Of a stretch of 64,000 nt of DNA, positions 53,485 to 60,657 are shown piece after piece (positions within the stretch are counted from its first letter, which is position 1; each line of letters opens with the position of its first letter). The stretch spans positions 124,001 through 188,000 of the forward strand of contig NZ_JABENB010000003.1 in the NCBI RefSeq assembly GCF_013002715.1, read 5' to 3'. The position numbers and the translations under genes were made by a program. The notes under the pieces were generated by a model that had not been told where the DNA came from, did no database searches, and was given only the letters and a program-made list of their open reading frames with translations. The DNA comes from Flexivirga aerilata. GTDB taxonomy: Bacteria; Actinomycetota; Actinomycetes; Actinomycetales; Dermatophilaceae.

Positions 53485-54504
53485 TCAGAGGGCGCGCAGC
53501 AGCGGCCGGCCCGCCGACTCAGAGGCGGCGGTGGTGCGGGCGGTACGGAGCTGGTCGGCGAACTCTGTGGTGCCCTCGACGGCGGCGAAGAACGCCTCGG
53601 CCTGCTCATCGGTGAGCTCGACGGCCAGCTCGTCCACGTCGTAGTGGGTCCACCACCCTTCCAGGTCGGCCCAGGTCAGCACGAACGCCCGCACCGGGTA
53701 CCGCGCCGGCCCCTCGTCCTCGGCGGCTGGTCGACGCTTCGGCGTGGCCGGCTTCGTGGCCTTGCTGGTCTTGGCCGCGTGAACGCGGGCCAGGGCTTCG
53801 TCGGCCAGCTCGTGCAACCGCCGGTCCCGCTCGCTGTCAGCCTCGGCTTGGGTGTCGCGCAGGCGCTGGAAGATCGGGTTGACCGCCGCGCCGCCCTCGA
53901 TCTGCACCAGCCCATCGCGTGCCTGGACGCGGATCGTCTCCCGGATGTCCGGGTCATCGGCCAGGTGTTGCAGGTAGCCGATCTGTTCCAGCCGGCTGTA
54001 GGACGCCGAGCCGGTCACCATCCGCGCCGCCTGCGTGCGAGCGTCCCCGAGCTGGTGCGAGTCCGATGGTCCTGCCGAATCGGCGGGACCATGCTGTCCC
54101 GGTTCGTGGCCCTCGTGGAACTGGGTCTTGGCCTTGCGGCGGGCGGCGTCCTCGGCCATGAGTTCCTTGATTTCCCTGTATAGGGCGGCGGCCTCGATCG
54201 GGGTGAGCGGCTTGTGGAGCTGGTTGTCGTCCTGCTCGGCTAGCAGATGCCCCAGCCGGTCCGAGATACCGCTACGGACCCACACGCTGACGCGGCGCCA
54301 GCCGAGCTTCTTGATCGCCGCCATCCGGCGCGCCCCGCACACCAGCACCCCGTCCGGGGTGATCGTCGGCGGCTGCAATAGACCGTCCCGGTCGATCGAG
54401 GCCGCGAGCGCGTCGATGTCGCCCAGGTCCGTGCGGTGCCGGTTGCCGATCGTGATGGAGTCCACCGCCCGCTCCAGCTCGATGTGCCCGGCCGGTGCGC
54501 TCAT
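53485..54504 (-). CDS. ParB/Srx-domain protein
   Basis: 339 residues. The ParB N-terminal (nuclease-like) domain is about 10-85, with LAASIDRDGLLQPPTITPDG and the CGARRMAAIKKLGW box. A helical central part (PLTPIEAAALYREIKELM, then RMVTGSASYSRLEQIGYL) looks like the DNA-binding part of ParB-type proteins. The C-terminal region (about 265-339) is not recognised. No ParA partner is encoded in the element. The ATG lies 4 bp inside the preceding gene's end. It may act in element maintenance or as a regulator. Confidence 0.78.
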   Translation of the reverse strand: MSAPAGHIELERAVDSITIGNRHRTDLGDIDALAASIDRDGLLQPPTITPDGVLVCGARRMAAIKKLGWRRVSVWVRSGISDRLGHLLAEQDDNQLHKPLTPIEAAALYREIKELMAEDAARRKAKTQFHEGHEPGQHGPADSAGPSDSHQLGDARTQAARMVTGSASYSRLEQIGYLQHLADDPDIRETIRVQARDGLVQIEGGAAVNPIFQRLRDTQAEADSERDRRLHELADEALARVHAAKTSKATKPATPKRRPAAEDEGPARYPVRAFVLTWADLEGWWTHYDVDELAVELTDEQAEAFFAAVEGTTEFADQLRTARTTAASESAGRPLLRAL

Positions 54505-55397
54505 CCCGCACCCCGCGCCTTCCTCGCGCTCCGCTTGCTGATGCCCGGTGCAGCCAGGGAGAGGGTGAGCACGAGGTCGTCATCGCGCAGCAGCACCGGC
54601 AGCGTCTCGCCGATCAGCAGCCGCAACAGCACGCCGCGTCCTGCGACGGTCGCCGCGAGTGCCGGGTCCGGGCAGCCGAGCAGGGCGCGCAGCAGCACCG
54701 CCCAGGAGCGTCCCGGAAGGTCGATCAGGGCTCTGGCGTGCTTGTCGCGTCGCAGCGTCTCGTAGGCGGTGTGCCGGTTCCCGACGCGGGTCAGCGCCAC
54801 GCAGACGTGCTCCACCGCCGAGCGTGCCGTGCCCTCGGGCCAGTCCAGCAGCATCAGCAGCGTGATCGCGTCCTCGACCGCCGACGCCGCGGTGGTCGCC
54901 GCCGGCTCGGCGGGTGCCTGCTCCGGGGTGTCGTCGCGGTCGTGGGCGTCTTTGATCTGGAACGCGGGATGGTAGTCGCTCAGGATGTTCTCGCGGTCGG
55001 AGAGCCGTTCGGGGTCGTGGAAGATCGAGTAGCGGGGCCGGCGTGCCTGGTGGGTCGAGCACAGCAGCCCTTGGCCGCGTTCCTCGGCGATGCAGGTGAT
55101 CCGCACCGCGTGCGTGATGACCGCCCACGGGTCATCGGCGGTGCGGGCGGCCTTTGTACGCATCACGTCGAACGCCGCCGACGCGGCCTCCCACGGATCG
55201 AGCCGGTGCTTGTGCGCCAGCGCCGCGTACTTCTCGGCCGCGAACGCCATCAGCTCCGCCGCTACCGGGTCATGCTCCCAAGCGCGCTGGCCGGCGGCAT
55301 GCAGCCGTTTCAGCAGGGCACGCAGGCCCTCGCTGGTGCGGTAGTCCTCAGCCGGCCGGCCGCTGATCTCGCTCATGGTGCTGGTGTCGTTGGTCAT
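54501..55397 (-). CDS. Element protein of unknown function beside parB-like gene
   Basis: 298 residues, mostly helical, no signal or membrane helix. Notable segments are DPWEAASAAFDVMRTKAART, AVITHAVRITCIAEERGQGL and LIDLPGRSWAVLLRALLGC, ending LVLTLSLAAPGISKRSARKA. I do not recognise the family; DNA binding is possible from the basic end. GGAGG lies 10 bp before ATG 55397, with an in-frame ATG 21 bp later. The stop overlaps the ParB-like ATG, so the two are coupled. Confidence 0.62.
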   Translation of the reverse strand: MTNDTSTMSEISGRPAEDYRTSEGLRALLKRLHAAGQRAWEHDPVAAELMAFAAEKYAALAHKHRLDPWEAASAAFDVMRTKAARTADDPWAVITHAVRITCIAEERGQGLLCSTHQARRPRYSIFHDPERLSDRENILSDYHPAFQIKDAHDRDDTPEQAPAEPAATTAASAVEDAITLLMLLDWPEGTARSAVEHVCVALTRVGNRHTAYETLRRDKHARALIDLPGRSWAVLLRALLGCPDPALAATVAGRGVLLRLLIGETLPVLLRDDDLVLTLSLAAPGISKRSARKARGAG

Positions 55398-55489
55398 GGT
55401 CTGGGCACCTCCCGACGGCGAGGTGCACCCGCAGACGACTGCGGGTCTCGCCTTTGTGGAGAGGGCGCCCATGACTCATCACCACCCGG

Positions 55490-55897
55490 CTACCTCATCC
55501 CGACCCCGGAGCGGCGCGGTCCCTGCTCGGCGCCGCCGCGACGGCCGAACGCGCTCAGGGGCGGCAGCCGCTTGGCTCGCTCGGCGACCCAGCGCGCGCC
55601 CTTCTCGATCGGGGCGCGGACGTGCCGGTTCGTCTCAGCGGTCCGGTCGATGCCCCGGCGGGACAGCGCGCCGCCGCCTTGGGCGATCAAGTCGGTCGGG
55701 CGCACCCAATCCACGCCCCGGCCCCGTACCCGCGCCAGCTTCTCCCTCGCGACCTTGCGGGACTCGGCGGCCTTGACCGCATCCGGCGTCCCCGCGGCTT
55801 CGGTCGCCTCGGCCGGGTCCGGGTCGTTCCGCGCGGGCGGCCGCTCGGGCTCGGGGTGCTGGTGATGTTGCTCCCGCATCCGGTCCTCGTCGTTCAT
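55490..55897 (-). CDS. Small basic element protein of unknown function
   Basis: 135 residues. An acidic, His/Pro-rich start (MREQHHQHPEPERPP) is followed by a basic half (SRKVAREKLARVRGRGVDWV, GARWVAERAKRLPPL). No known domain. Its ATG overlaps the DUF2637 stop (ATGA). A DNA-associated role would suit the basic half but is not shown. Confidence 0.55.
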   Translation of the reverse strand: MNDEDRMREQHHQHPEPERPPARNDPDPAEATEAAGTPDAVKAAESRKVAREKLARVRGRGVDWVRPTDLIAQGGGALSRRGIDRTAETNRHVRAPIEKGARWVAERAKRLPPLSAFGRRGGAEQGPRRSGVGMR

Positions 55898-56604
55898 GGC
55901 AGGGCCCCTTCCATCTCGGGCTGCGACCCAGAGGGGTCCGCCTCATCGGACTGGTGAGCACGAGGCAGCCAGCGGCCCACCGTCGAGGGATGCACGCCCA
56001 GGTGCCGGGCGATGGCCTTGTTCGACCAGTCCTGCTCGCGCAGCTCTGCCGCGAGCGACCGGCGATCCGGCCCGCCGTCCGAGTCCGCAGCGGTGACGCC
56101 TGCCGCAGTAGATGGCGGGTCGATAGATACTGCCTCGCTCGGTGGCTGGGCGGTGATCGGCTCGACCGCCGGCGGCAACTCGAGCGCAGTAACGGGGCGT
56201 GCGGTGGCGCGGGTCAGCACGACGGTCAAATGCGTGATCGCCAGCAACACGACCGGCGGCACAGCAGCGACCGCGGCCGCGAGCGGTCCGGGCACGTCGG
56301 CGTCGGCCGCGACCACCGCGTGCAAGCTGTTCGCCGTCACCGACACCGCGGCCCCACCGACCAGCAGCACCCACGGATACCACGCCGCCCGCTCACCGGC
56401 GAGGCCCACCACGGCGACCGTGGAGACCACGATCACGCCATCGACGATCAGCGGCCACGCCCACGCCTGCCCGGCCCCGATCCCGGAGCGGCGGGCAAGG
56501 TCGGCCAGGGACGTGAACGACAACCAGAACGCGCCGGCGGCGATGAACACCGTCCCGGCGACCGAGGTGATGACCGCCCACCGGCGGCCGCGCAGCTCCT
56601 TCAT
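55894..56604 (-). CDS. DUF2637 membrane protein with C-terminal HTH
   Basis: 236 residues. Four membrane helices (about 10-30, 45-65, 70-92, 100-125) match DUF2637 (for example QAWAWPLIVDGVIVVSTVAVV and SVTANSLHAVVAADADVP). The cytosolic end (about 185-225) has a helix-turn-helix, LREQDWSNKAIARHLGVHPS. DUF2637 proteins occur on actinobacterial plasmids and are related to spread functions in Streptomyces. A membrane-bound DNA-binding protein that tethers the element is one reading. AAGGAG lies near the ATG. Confidence 0.78.
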   Translation of the reverse strand: MKELRGRRWAVITSVAGTVFIAAGAFWLSFTSLADLARRSGIGAGQAWAWPLIVDGVIVVSTVAVVGLAGERAAWYPWVLLVGGAAVSVTANSLHAVVAADADVPGPLAAAVAAVPPVVLLAITHLTVVLTRATARPVTALELPPAVEPITAQPPSEAVSIDPPSTAAGVTAADSDGGPDRRSLAAELREQDWSNKAIARHLGVHPSTVGRWLPRAHQSDEADPSGSQPEMEGALP

Positions 56605-57515
56605 GGCAGCCCCCGCGTGGCGGGCGCCCGCGGCTGCACGGTCCCGCGAGCGAACTCGCCCGAAGGCGACGTGGCGGGACGGTCCCGCCGGGCTCCGACG
56701 CCGACGCTGCGATAGGCGCTGTAGACGGTGCGAGTGATTTCCCGCTCCCCGAAATCCGACTGCGCGGCCGTCGCCATCGCGTCCAAGGCATCCGTGAGCG
56801 GCACCCCGCCCTCGGCCAATCGGCAGGAGGCCCAGAAGAGTTTGAGATTGCGGTCGGTGGCCTGCCGGCCCAGCCACGTCGCCAGGCGCTCCGCGTCCTC
56901 CCGGCGCACTGGCCCGCCGACGCGCGGCCGGGGCGCGGGCCGAGGATCGAGGAAGTCCCGCAGCCGGCCCGCATCTATCGGCCGGGCCGCACCGGCCGCG
57001 ACCTGCTCGATCCGGTACGGGGTGCGCACGCCGTCCAGCCGCAGCAACGAGGGCGGCGCGATGATGTAGCCGCCGTCGCCGCGGCAGTCGATGCCGACCT
57101 TCCCGGCCTGCCAGGACCGTTGCCCCTGGTGCGAGTCGGCCGGGAAGTAGGCGTGCTGTCCGCCGGTGGGCGTGCGCACGACCGCCAACGGCTCCGGGAC
57201 CAGCCCGGCCCGCGCCGCACGCGCATAGGCGGCATACCCGTTGACCCCGTGCACATCCACGTCGATCACGACCAGCCCCGAGGCGGTGCCGGTCGGGATG
57301 CCGATGTTCGCGGTCGGCCGCGACCGCCACCACCCCTCAACCTGGTCCAGGTCGATGCTGGCCTCGTGGAACCCGCGCTCCGGGATCGGCCGCTTCCCGC
57401 CCGGCGCGCAGGGGAACACCGGCACCCCGGCTCGCGCCAGCTCGCGCGCCGCGACCGGCAGCGGCGCCCCGTCGAGCTGACCGAACACGGCGGCAGCAGT
57501 CGCGGCGGCGACCAT
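56601..57515 (-). CDS. Bifunctional DNA primase/polymerase (Prim-Pol)
   Basis: 304 residues. The Prim-Pol domain (about 15-205) has VFPCAPGGKRPIPERGFHEA, the catalytic Asp pair at about 85 and 87 in VVIDVDVHG, and TPTGGQHAYFP. It would start or complete DNA synthesis on the element, for instance making the second strand after transfer. No helicase domain is attached, unlike many plasmid versions. The ATG overlaps the ArdC-like stop (TGATG); a GTG one codon earlier is also possible. Confidence 0.88.
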   Translation of the reverse strand: MVAAATAAAVFGQLDGAPLPVAARELARAGVPVFPCAPGGKRPIPERGFHEASIDLDQVEGWWRSRPTANIGIPTGTASGLVVIDVDVHGVNGYAAYARAARAGLVPEPLAVVRTPTGGQHAYFPADSHQGQRSWQAGKVGIDCRGDGGYIIAPPSLLRLDGVRTPYRIEQVAAGAARPIDAGRLRDFLDPRPAPRPRVGGPVRREDAERLATWLGRQATDRNLKLFWASCRLAEGGVPLTDALDAMATAAQSDFGEREITRTVYSAYRSVGVGARRDRPATSPSGEFARGTVQPRAPATRGLP

Positions 57516-58600
57516 CACAGGCCCCGTCCCGAGCCGACCGGAGCCGCCGGCGTCTCCCGTTCAGGCAGCGGCTCGACCCGGCGCGGCGCCTGCTCTGGCG
57601 TCTCCTGAGCCTGCGGCGTGCGCTCCGGGCCGTCCACCCGCAGGGACAGCGGGTTGCCGTTCCCGAGCTGTGCGGTGTCGAGCTTGTCGAGGATGTCGAA
57701 TGCGGTGCTGCGCACCTGCTCGCCCGTGGCCCGCACGACCGCCACCGGGTCTTTCCCATCCACGTTAGCCGCCCATCCGGCGACATACGGGATCGTGTAA
57801 TCGCTGGTGTCCATGCCATGCGCGGCGGCGACCATCAGCGCCACCGACTCGGCCCGTACCTCGCTGATCCCGCGATGCTGGCGGGCGTCGTCCTGCTGGT
57901 TCGGGCCATCCAGCCGGACGTGCGCCAACTCGTGCGCGAGGGTCTTGACCTGCGCGGCCGAGTCCATGTCCGCGCAGACCATCACCTGACGGGTCTCGAA
58001 ATCGGTGCAGCCGTTCGCGCCCCGCTCCATGCGGTCGCGCGGCATCCGCAGCACCTCGAACCCCAGCGCCTCCGCCTGCTCGGCCAAGCCCTCCCACAGC
58101 CCGGCCGGGGCTTCGCCTTCCAGCAGCCTCGGACGCGGCAGCTCAGGGAGCGGGTCTCCGTGCGTCCTCGACACGTCCCACACATAGGCCGGGACGACGT
58201 TGACGATCCGGCGACGCACGACCTCGCTGGGCCGCGGCTTCTCCCACTTGCCCAGCCGCCGCCACGACGCCGGGTCGCGCGGGGTCGCTGAGGCGAACCT
58301 CGCCTTGACCGGACCGCGAATCCGATAGCCGCCGTCCTTCTCCGGCCAGCGACCCATCTTCCGCCAGTCGTTGTACCCGGCAACCCACGTCGGCGTAGGC
58401 GTCGGCACCCGCCCCTGTTCGTAGGCTTCCAAATGCTGCACCCAGATCAACAGCGTGTTGTTGAACGAGCGCGTGCGGAACCTCGCCGCGAACTCCATCG
58501 CCCGCCGCCAGTCATCGCCCGACACCACCTCCTCGACCGAGCGCACGATGCGCTCTTCCAGCACGTCGAGCGTCGCCTGCTTGTCCTCGTTCGCAGCCAC
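57515..58600 (-). CDS. ArdC-like ssDNA-binding/antirestriction protein with metallopeptidase motif
   Basis: 361 residues. The N-terminal ArdC-type single-strand-DNA-binding domain is about 8-145 (SFNNTLLIWVQ, TWVAGYNDWRKMGRW, NVVPAYVWDVSRT). The second half has LAHELAHVRLDG (zinc motif HELAH at 223-227), SEVRAESVALMVAAAHGMD and DYTIPYVAGW, resembling the ArdC protease-like domain. ArdC proteins protect incoming single-stranded DNA from host restriction. GGGAGG lies 7 bp before the GTG at 58600. It is the first gene of the left-facing element operon. Confidence 0.85.
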   Translation of the reverse strand: MAANEDKQATLDVLEERIVRSVEEVVSGDDWRRAMEFAARFRTRSFNNTLLIWVQHLEAYEQGRVPTPTPTWVAGYNDWRKMGRWPEKDGGYRIRGPVKARFASATPRDPASWRRLGKWEKPRPSEVVRRRIVNVVPAYVWDVSRTHGDPLPELPRPRLLEGEAPAGLWEGLAEQAEALGFEVLRMPRDRMERGANGCTDFETRQVMVCADMDSAAQVKTLAHELAHVRLDGPNQQDDARQHRGISEVRAESVALMVAAAHGMDTSDYTIPYVAGWAANVDGKDPVAVVRATGEQVRSTAFDILDKLDTAQLGNGNPLSLRVDGPERTPQAQETPEQAPRRVEPLPERETPAAPVGSGRGL

Positions 58601-58817
58601 CGTCTGGCCTCCCTCCGCCTGGGTCACCCCAAGAGGGAGCGACCGTGCGACCGCAAGGTGCGCCAGGTAGATCAATGAGACGAGACGGACGAGGAAGATG
58701 ACGACCGTCAGGCTCCGTGATGAAACCCGACGTATTGGTCCTCTCTAGCCCCTTGCGCCTCCTGCGCCTAGAGCCGCGCGATGAAGTCGAGTCTTGCGGC
58801 GCATGTTGCGCGACAAG

Positions 58818-59735
58818 TTACGCATCCGCCGCCTCGCGACCGTGCTTGCGTAGCCGACGGCTTGCCAGATCATCGGTATGGCTGGCGTGTGGGTGTGATC
58901 GAAAATGTGTAGGAGAAACACCGAATCGTCGCCGGAACCAGGACGCAGCCACACGAGGGTCCCCCCAGCCCACCTGACGAGCAGCAACGTAGATGGGAAG
59001 GTCGGTCTCCTCGACAAGGCGCGTAAACTCCGTAAGGCGACTCTCCGTTAGGAAGCGGAAAGGTGACAGCCCGACTTGCTGGCTGAACGTTCGGCTGAGC
59101 TGGCTTCGCGACATTGCCACTTCCTGCGCCAAGAGACTGATGGTCCAGGGGTCCGACATTCTCGTTCGCAGGAGGATCACGGCACGATCAACCGAGGGGT
59201 GACGGCTTCGCTGCGTCAGCCGACCCTTGATCGGCAGCGGCGACAGCGTTCCCAAAGGATGATCCGGTGTAAGGACCGTGGGCAGCGCGATTTCGATCAA
59301 CTGCGCGAGCAACGATATGAGACTCGTCACCGCGAACTCGGGGTTGTCATGAGAACTGACGAGGCTGATCTGTCGCCATAGTGGCTCCATCCGCTTCAAG
59401 GCATCTTGGCCCACGACGTGGACGAAAGCCGACCCATCCCAGTCGTCAACATGGGAAATCGACTCCCGAAGCCGAGTCGAATCCGTAAACACCCATCGAA
59501 GCTGGCTGCGAAGGAAGACCTCATCCATGTAGACAGTCCACGTCCGAACACGTGGCGTCGGCTGGATGGAGCACCACCTGCCTGCACCCAGAAACAGCAC
59601 CGAGCCACTGCGGAGCTCGTGGATACCGGTCGCCGTGTGGATTCGCGCCGCGCCGGCCATGACATGCACCGCCTTTGCATGGCGAAAGGTCACCCGACGC
59701 ATAGGGGCTGTGCGTACGCTCTCGACCGCCGTCAT
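58818..59735 (-). CDS. AraC family transcriptional regulator
   Basis: 305 residues. The N-terminal half is a cupin-like sensing domain (IHELRSGSVLFLGAGRWCSI). The C-terminal AraC domain (about 200-295) has two helix-turn-helix motifs, including ISLLAQEVAMSRSQLSRTF and AARQVGWGDPRVAASWFRRR, and FGVSPTHFR. No obvious target gene is adjacent. The GC content looks lower than in the core genes. Starts are uncertain: ATG 59735 lacks a clear ribosome site, and a TTG at 59789 would add 18 residues. Confidence 0.8.
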   Translation of the reverse strand: MTAVESVRTAPMRRVTFRHAKAVHVMAGAARIHTATGIHELRSGSVLFLGAGRWCSIQPTPRVRTWTVYMDEVFLRSQLRWVFTDSTRLRESISHVDDWDGSAFVHVVGQDALKRMEPLWRQISLVSSHDNPEFAVTSLISLLAQLIEIALPTVLTPDHPLGTLSPLPIKGRLTQRSRHPSVDRAVILLRTRMSDPWTISLLAQEVAMSRSQLSRTFSQQVGLSPFRFLTESRLTEFTRLVEETDLPIYVAARQVGWGDPRVAASWFRRRFGVSPTHFRSHPHASHTDDLASRRLRKHGREAADA

Positions 59736-59853
59736 GGGAAGCCCGTTCGAGCGCACGGACCCCGCCGCGCTTGGATCAGCGCGGCTCAAACCCTGCCGAC
59801 CCGTCGTCCCCTCATTGATGCAGTTAACGACCCCGCACAGGCGCCTGCGCCAG

Positions 59854-59894
59854 TCCTAACGGGATGCATACGGCGTAGGCGCCGATCCTAACGG
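59854..59894. promoter_or_regulatory. Direct repeat TCCTAACGG upstream of AraC-type gene
   Basis: TCCTAACGG occurs at 59854-59862 and 59886-59894, 32 bp apart (three helical turns, same face). AraC-family proteins commonly bind such direct repeats. It lies 119-159 bp before the regulator's ATG and after the kdpE stop. Confidence 0.35.
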
Positions 59895-59961
59895 TTTCGA
59901 CACGTCCAGCGCTGAGAGAACGGCTCCCGGTTCGAGCCGCTGGGGCAGTGCAGGCTCGTGC

Positions 59962-60657
59962 TTAGCTTGCCTCGGGGACGTGAAGACGGTAGCCCATTCC
60001 GGCCTCGGTGATGATGTACTTGGGTGCGGCGGGGTACGGCTCCAGCTTCTTGCGCAGTTGGGCGATGTACAGGCGCAGGTATCCGGTATCGGTTACGTGT
60101 TCGGAACCCCATATCTCCGTTAGCAGGGTCTGGCGTGTGACGAGCTTTCCTGGATTTCGGATGAGTTGTTCGAGCACCTGCCATTCGGTCGGCGTCAGTC
60201 TCACCGTTTGTGGTCCACTCTTGGTGCGTCGGGTCACCTGGTGTGCCGATAGGTCAACTGTGACGTTGCCGAAGGAGACGATCGGATCAGCGTCATCGCG
60301 CACAACCCTGCGAGTGAGCGCGCGGATTCGGGCGAGCAGTTCGTCGATGGAGAACGGCTTGGTGACGTAATCGTCGGCGCCAGCGTCAAGGGCTTCTACC
60401 TTGTCGGCAGCTCCGCTGCGACCGGAGATGACAAGGATGGGTGCCGCGGACCATCCTCGGATGCCATTGATGACCTCGATGCCGTTGAGCTTGGGCATGC
60501 CCAGGTCGATCATGAAGATGTCCGGGTGGTGCTGGACAGCGCTGTTGATGGCCTCGGCACCATCGGCTGCGGTGATGATCTCATATCCTTCCGCTCCGAG
60601 CGTGATGCGAAGCGCGCGGAGTATCTGTGGGTCATCGTCAGCGATCAGGATTCTCAT
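59962..60657 (-). CDS. kdpE: KdpE response regulator
   Basis: 231-residue OmpR-type regulator. The receiver domain (1-120) has DDD at 7-9, the phosphorylation site Asp51 in MIDLGMP, and Lys in VTKPFS. The winged-helix DNA-binding domain (about 130-228) has LTPTEWQVLEQLIRNPGK, KLVTRQTLLTEIWG and MGYRL. Activated by KdpD, it turns on the potassium pump genes. The ATG lies 20 bp inside kdpD; a second ATG (60666) would add three residues. Confidence 0.93.
   Translation of the reverse strand: MRILIADDDPQILRALRITLGAEGYEIITAADGAEAINSAVQHHPDIFMIDLGMPKLNGIEVINGIRGWSAAPILVISGRSGAADKVEALDAGADDYVTKPFSIDELLARIRALTRRVVRDDADPIVSFGNVTVDLSAHQVTRRTKSGPQTVRLTPTEWQVLEQLIRNPGKLVTRQTLLTEIWGSEHVTDTGYLRLYIAQLRKKLEPYPAAPKYIITEAGMGYRLHVPEAS

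Larger units (their letters stand above)
40056..58817. mobile_element. Integrative and conjugative element (left end at tRNA-Pro; right end not seen)
   Basis: The block starts at tRNA-Pro and contains integrase, excisionase, a coupling protein, a VirB4-like ATPase, an SCO6880 protein, a TrbL-like channel, a cell-wall hydrolase, a ParB-like protein, Prim-Pol and an ArdC-like protein. All are on the minus strand with mostly overlapping ends. This gene set is typical of actinobacterial elements that move single-stranded DNA through a type IV secretion-like channel. No relaxase and no second copy of the tRNA 3' end were found in the window, so the right border at 58817 is only the edge of recognisable transfer genes. 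Confidence 0.75.

Noticed and set aside
58739..58772. CTCTAG / CTAGAG hairpin after the AraC-type gene as terminator
   Set aside because: The stem pairs over only 6 bp with a long loop, which is too weak to call.
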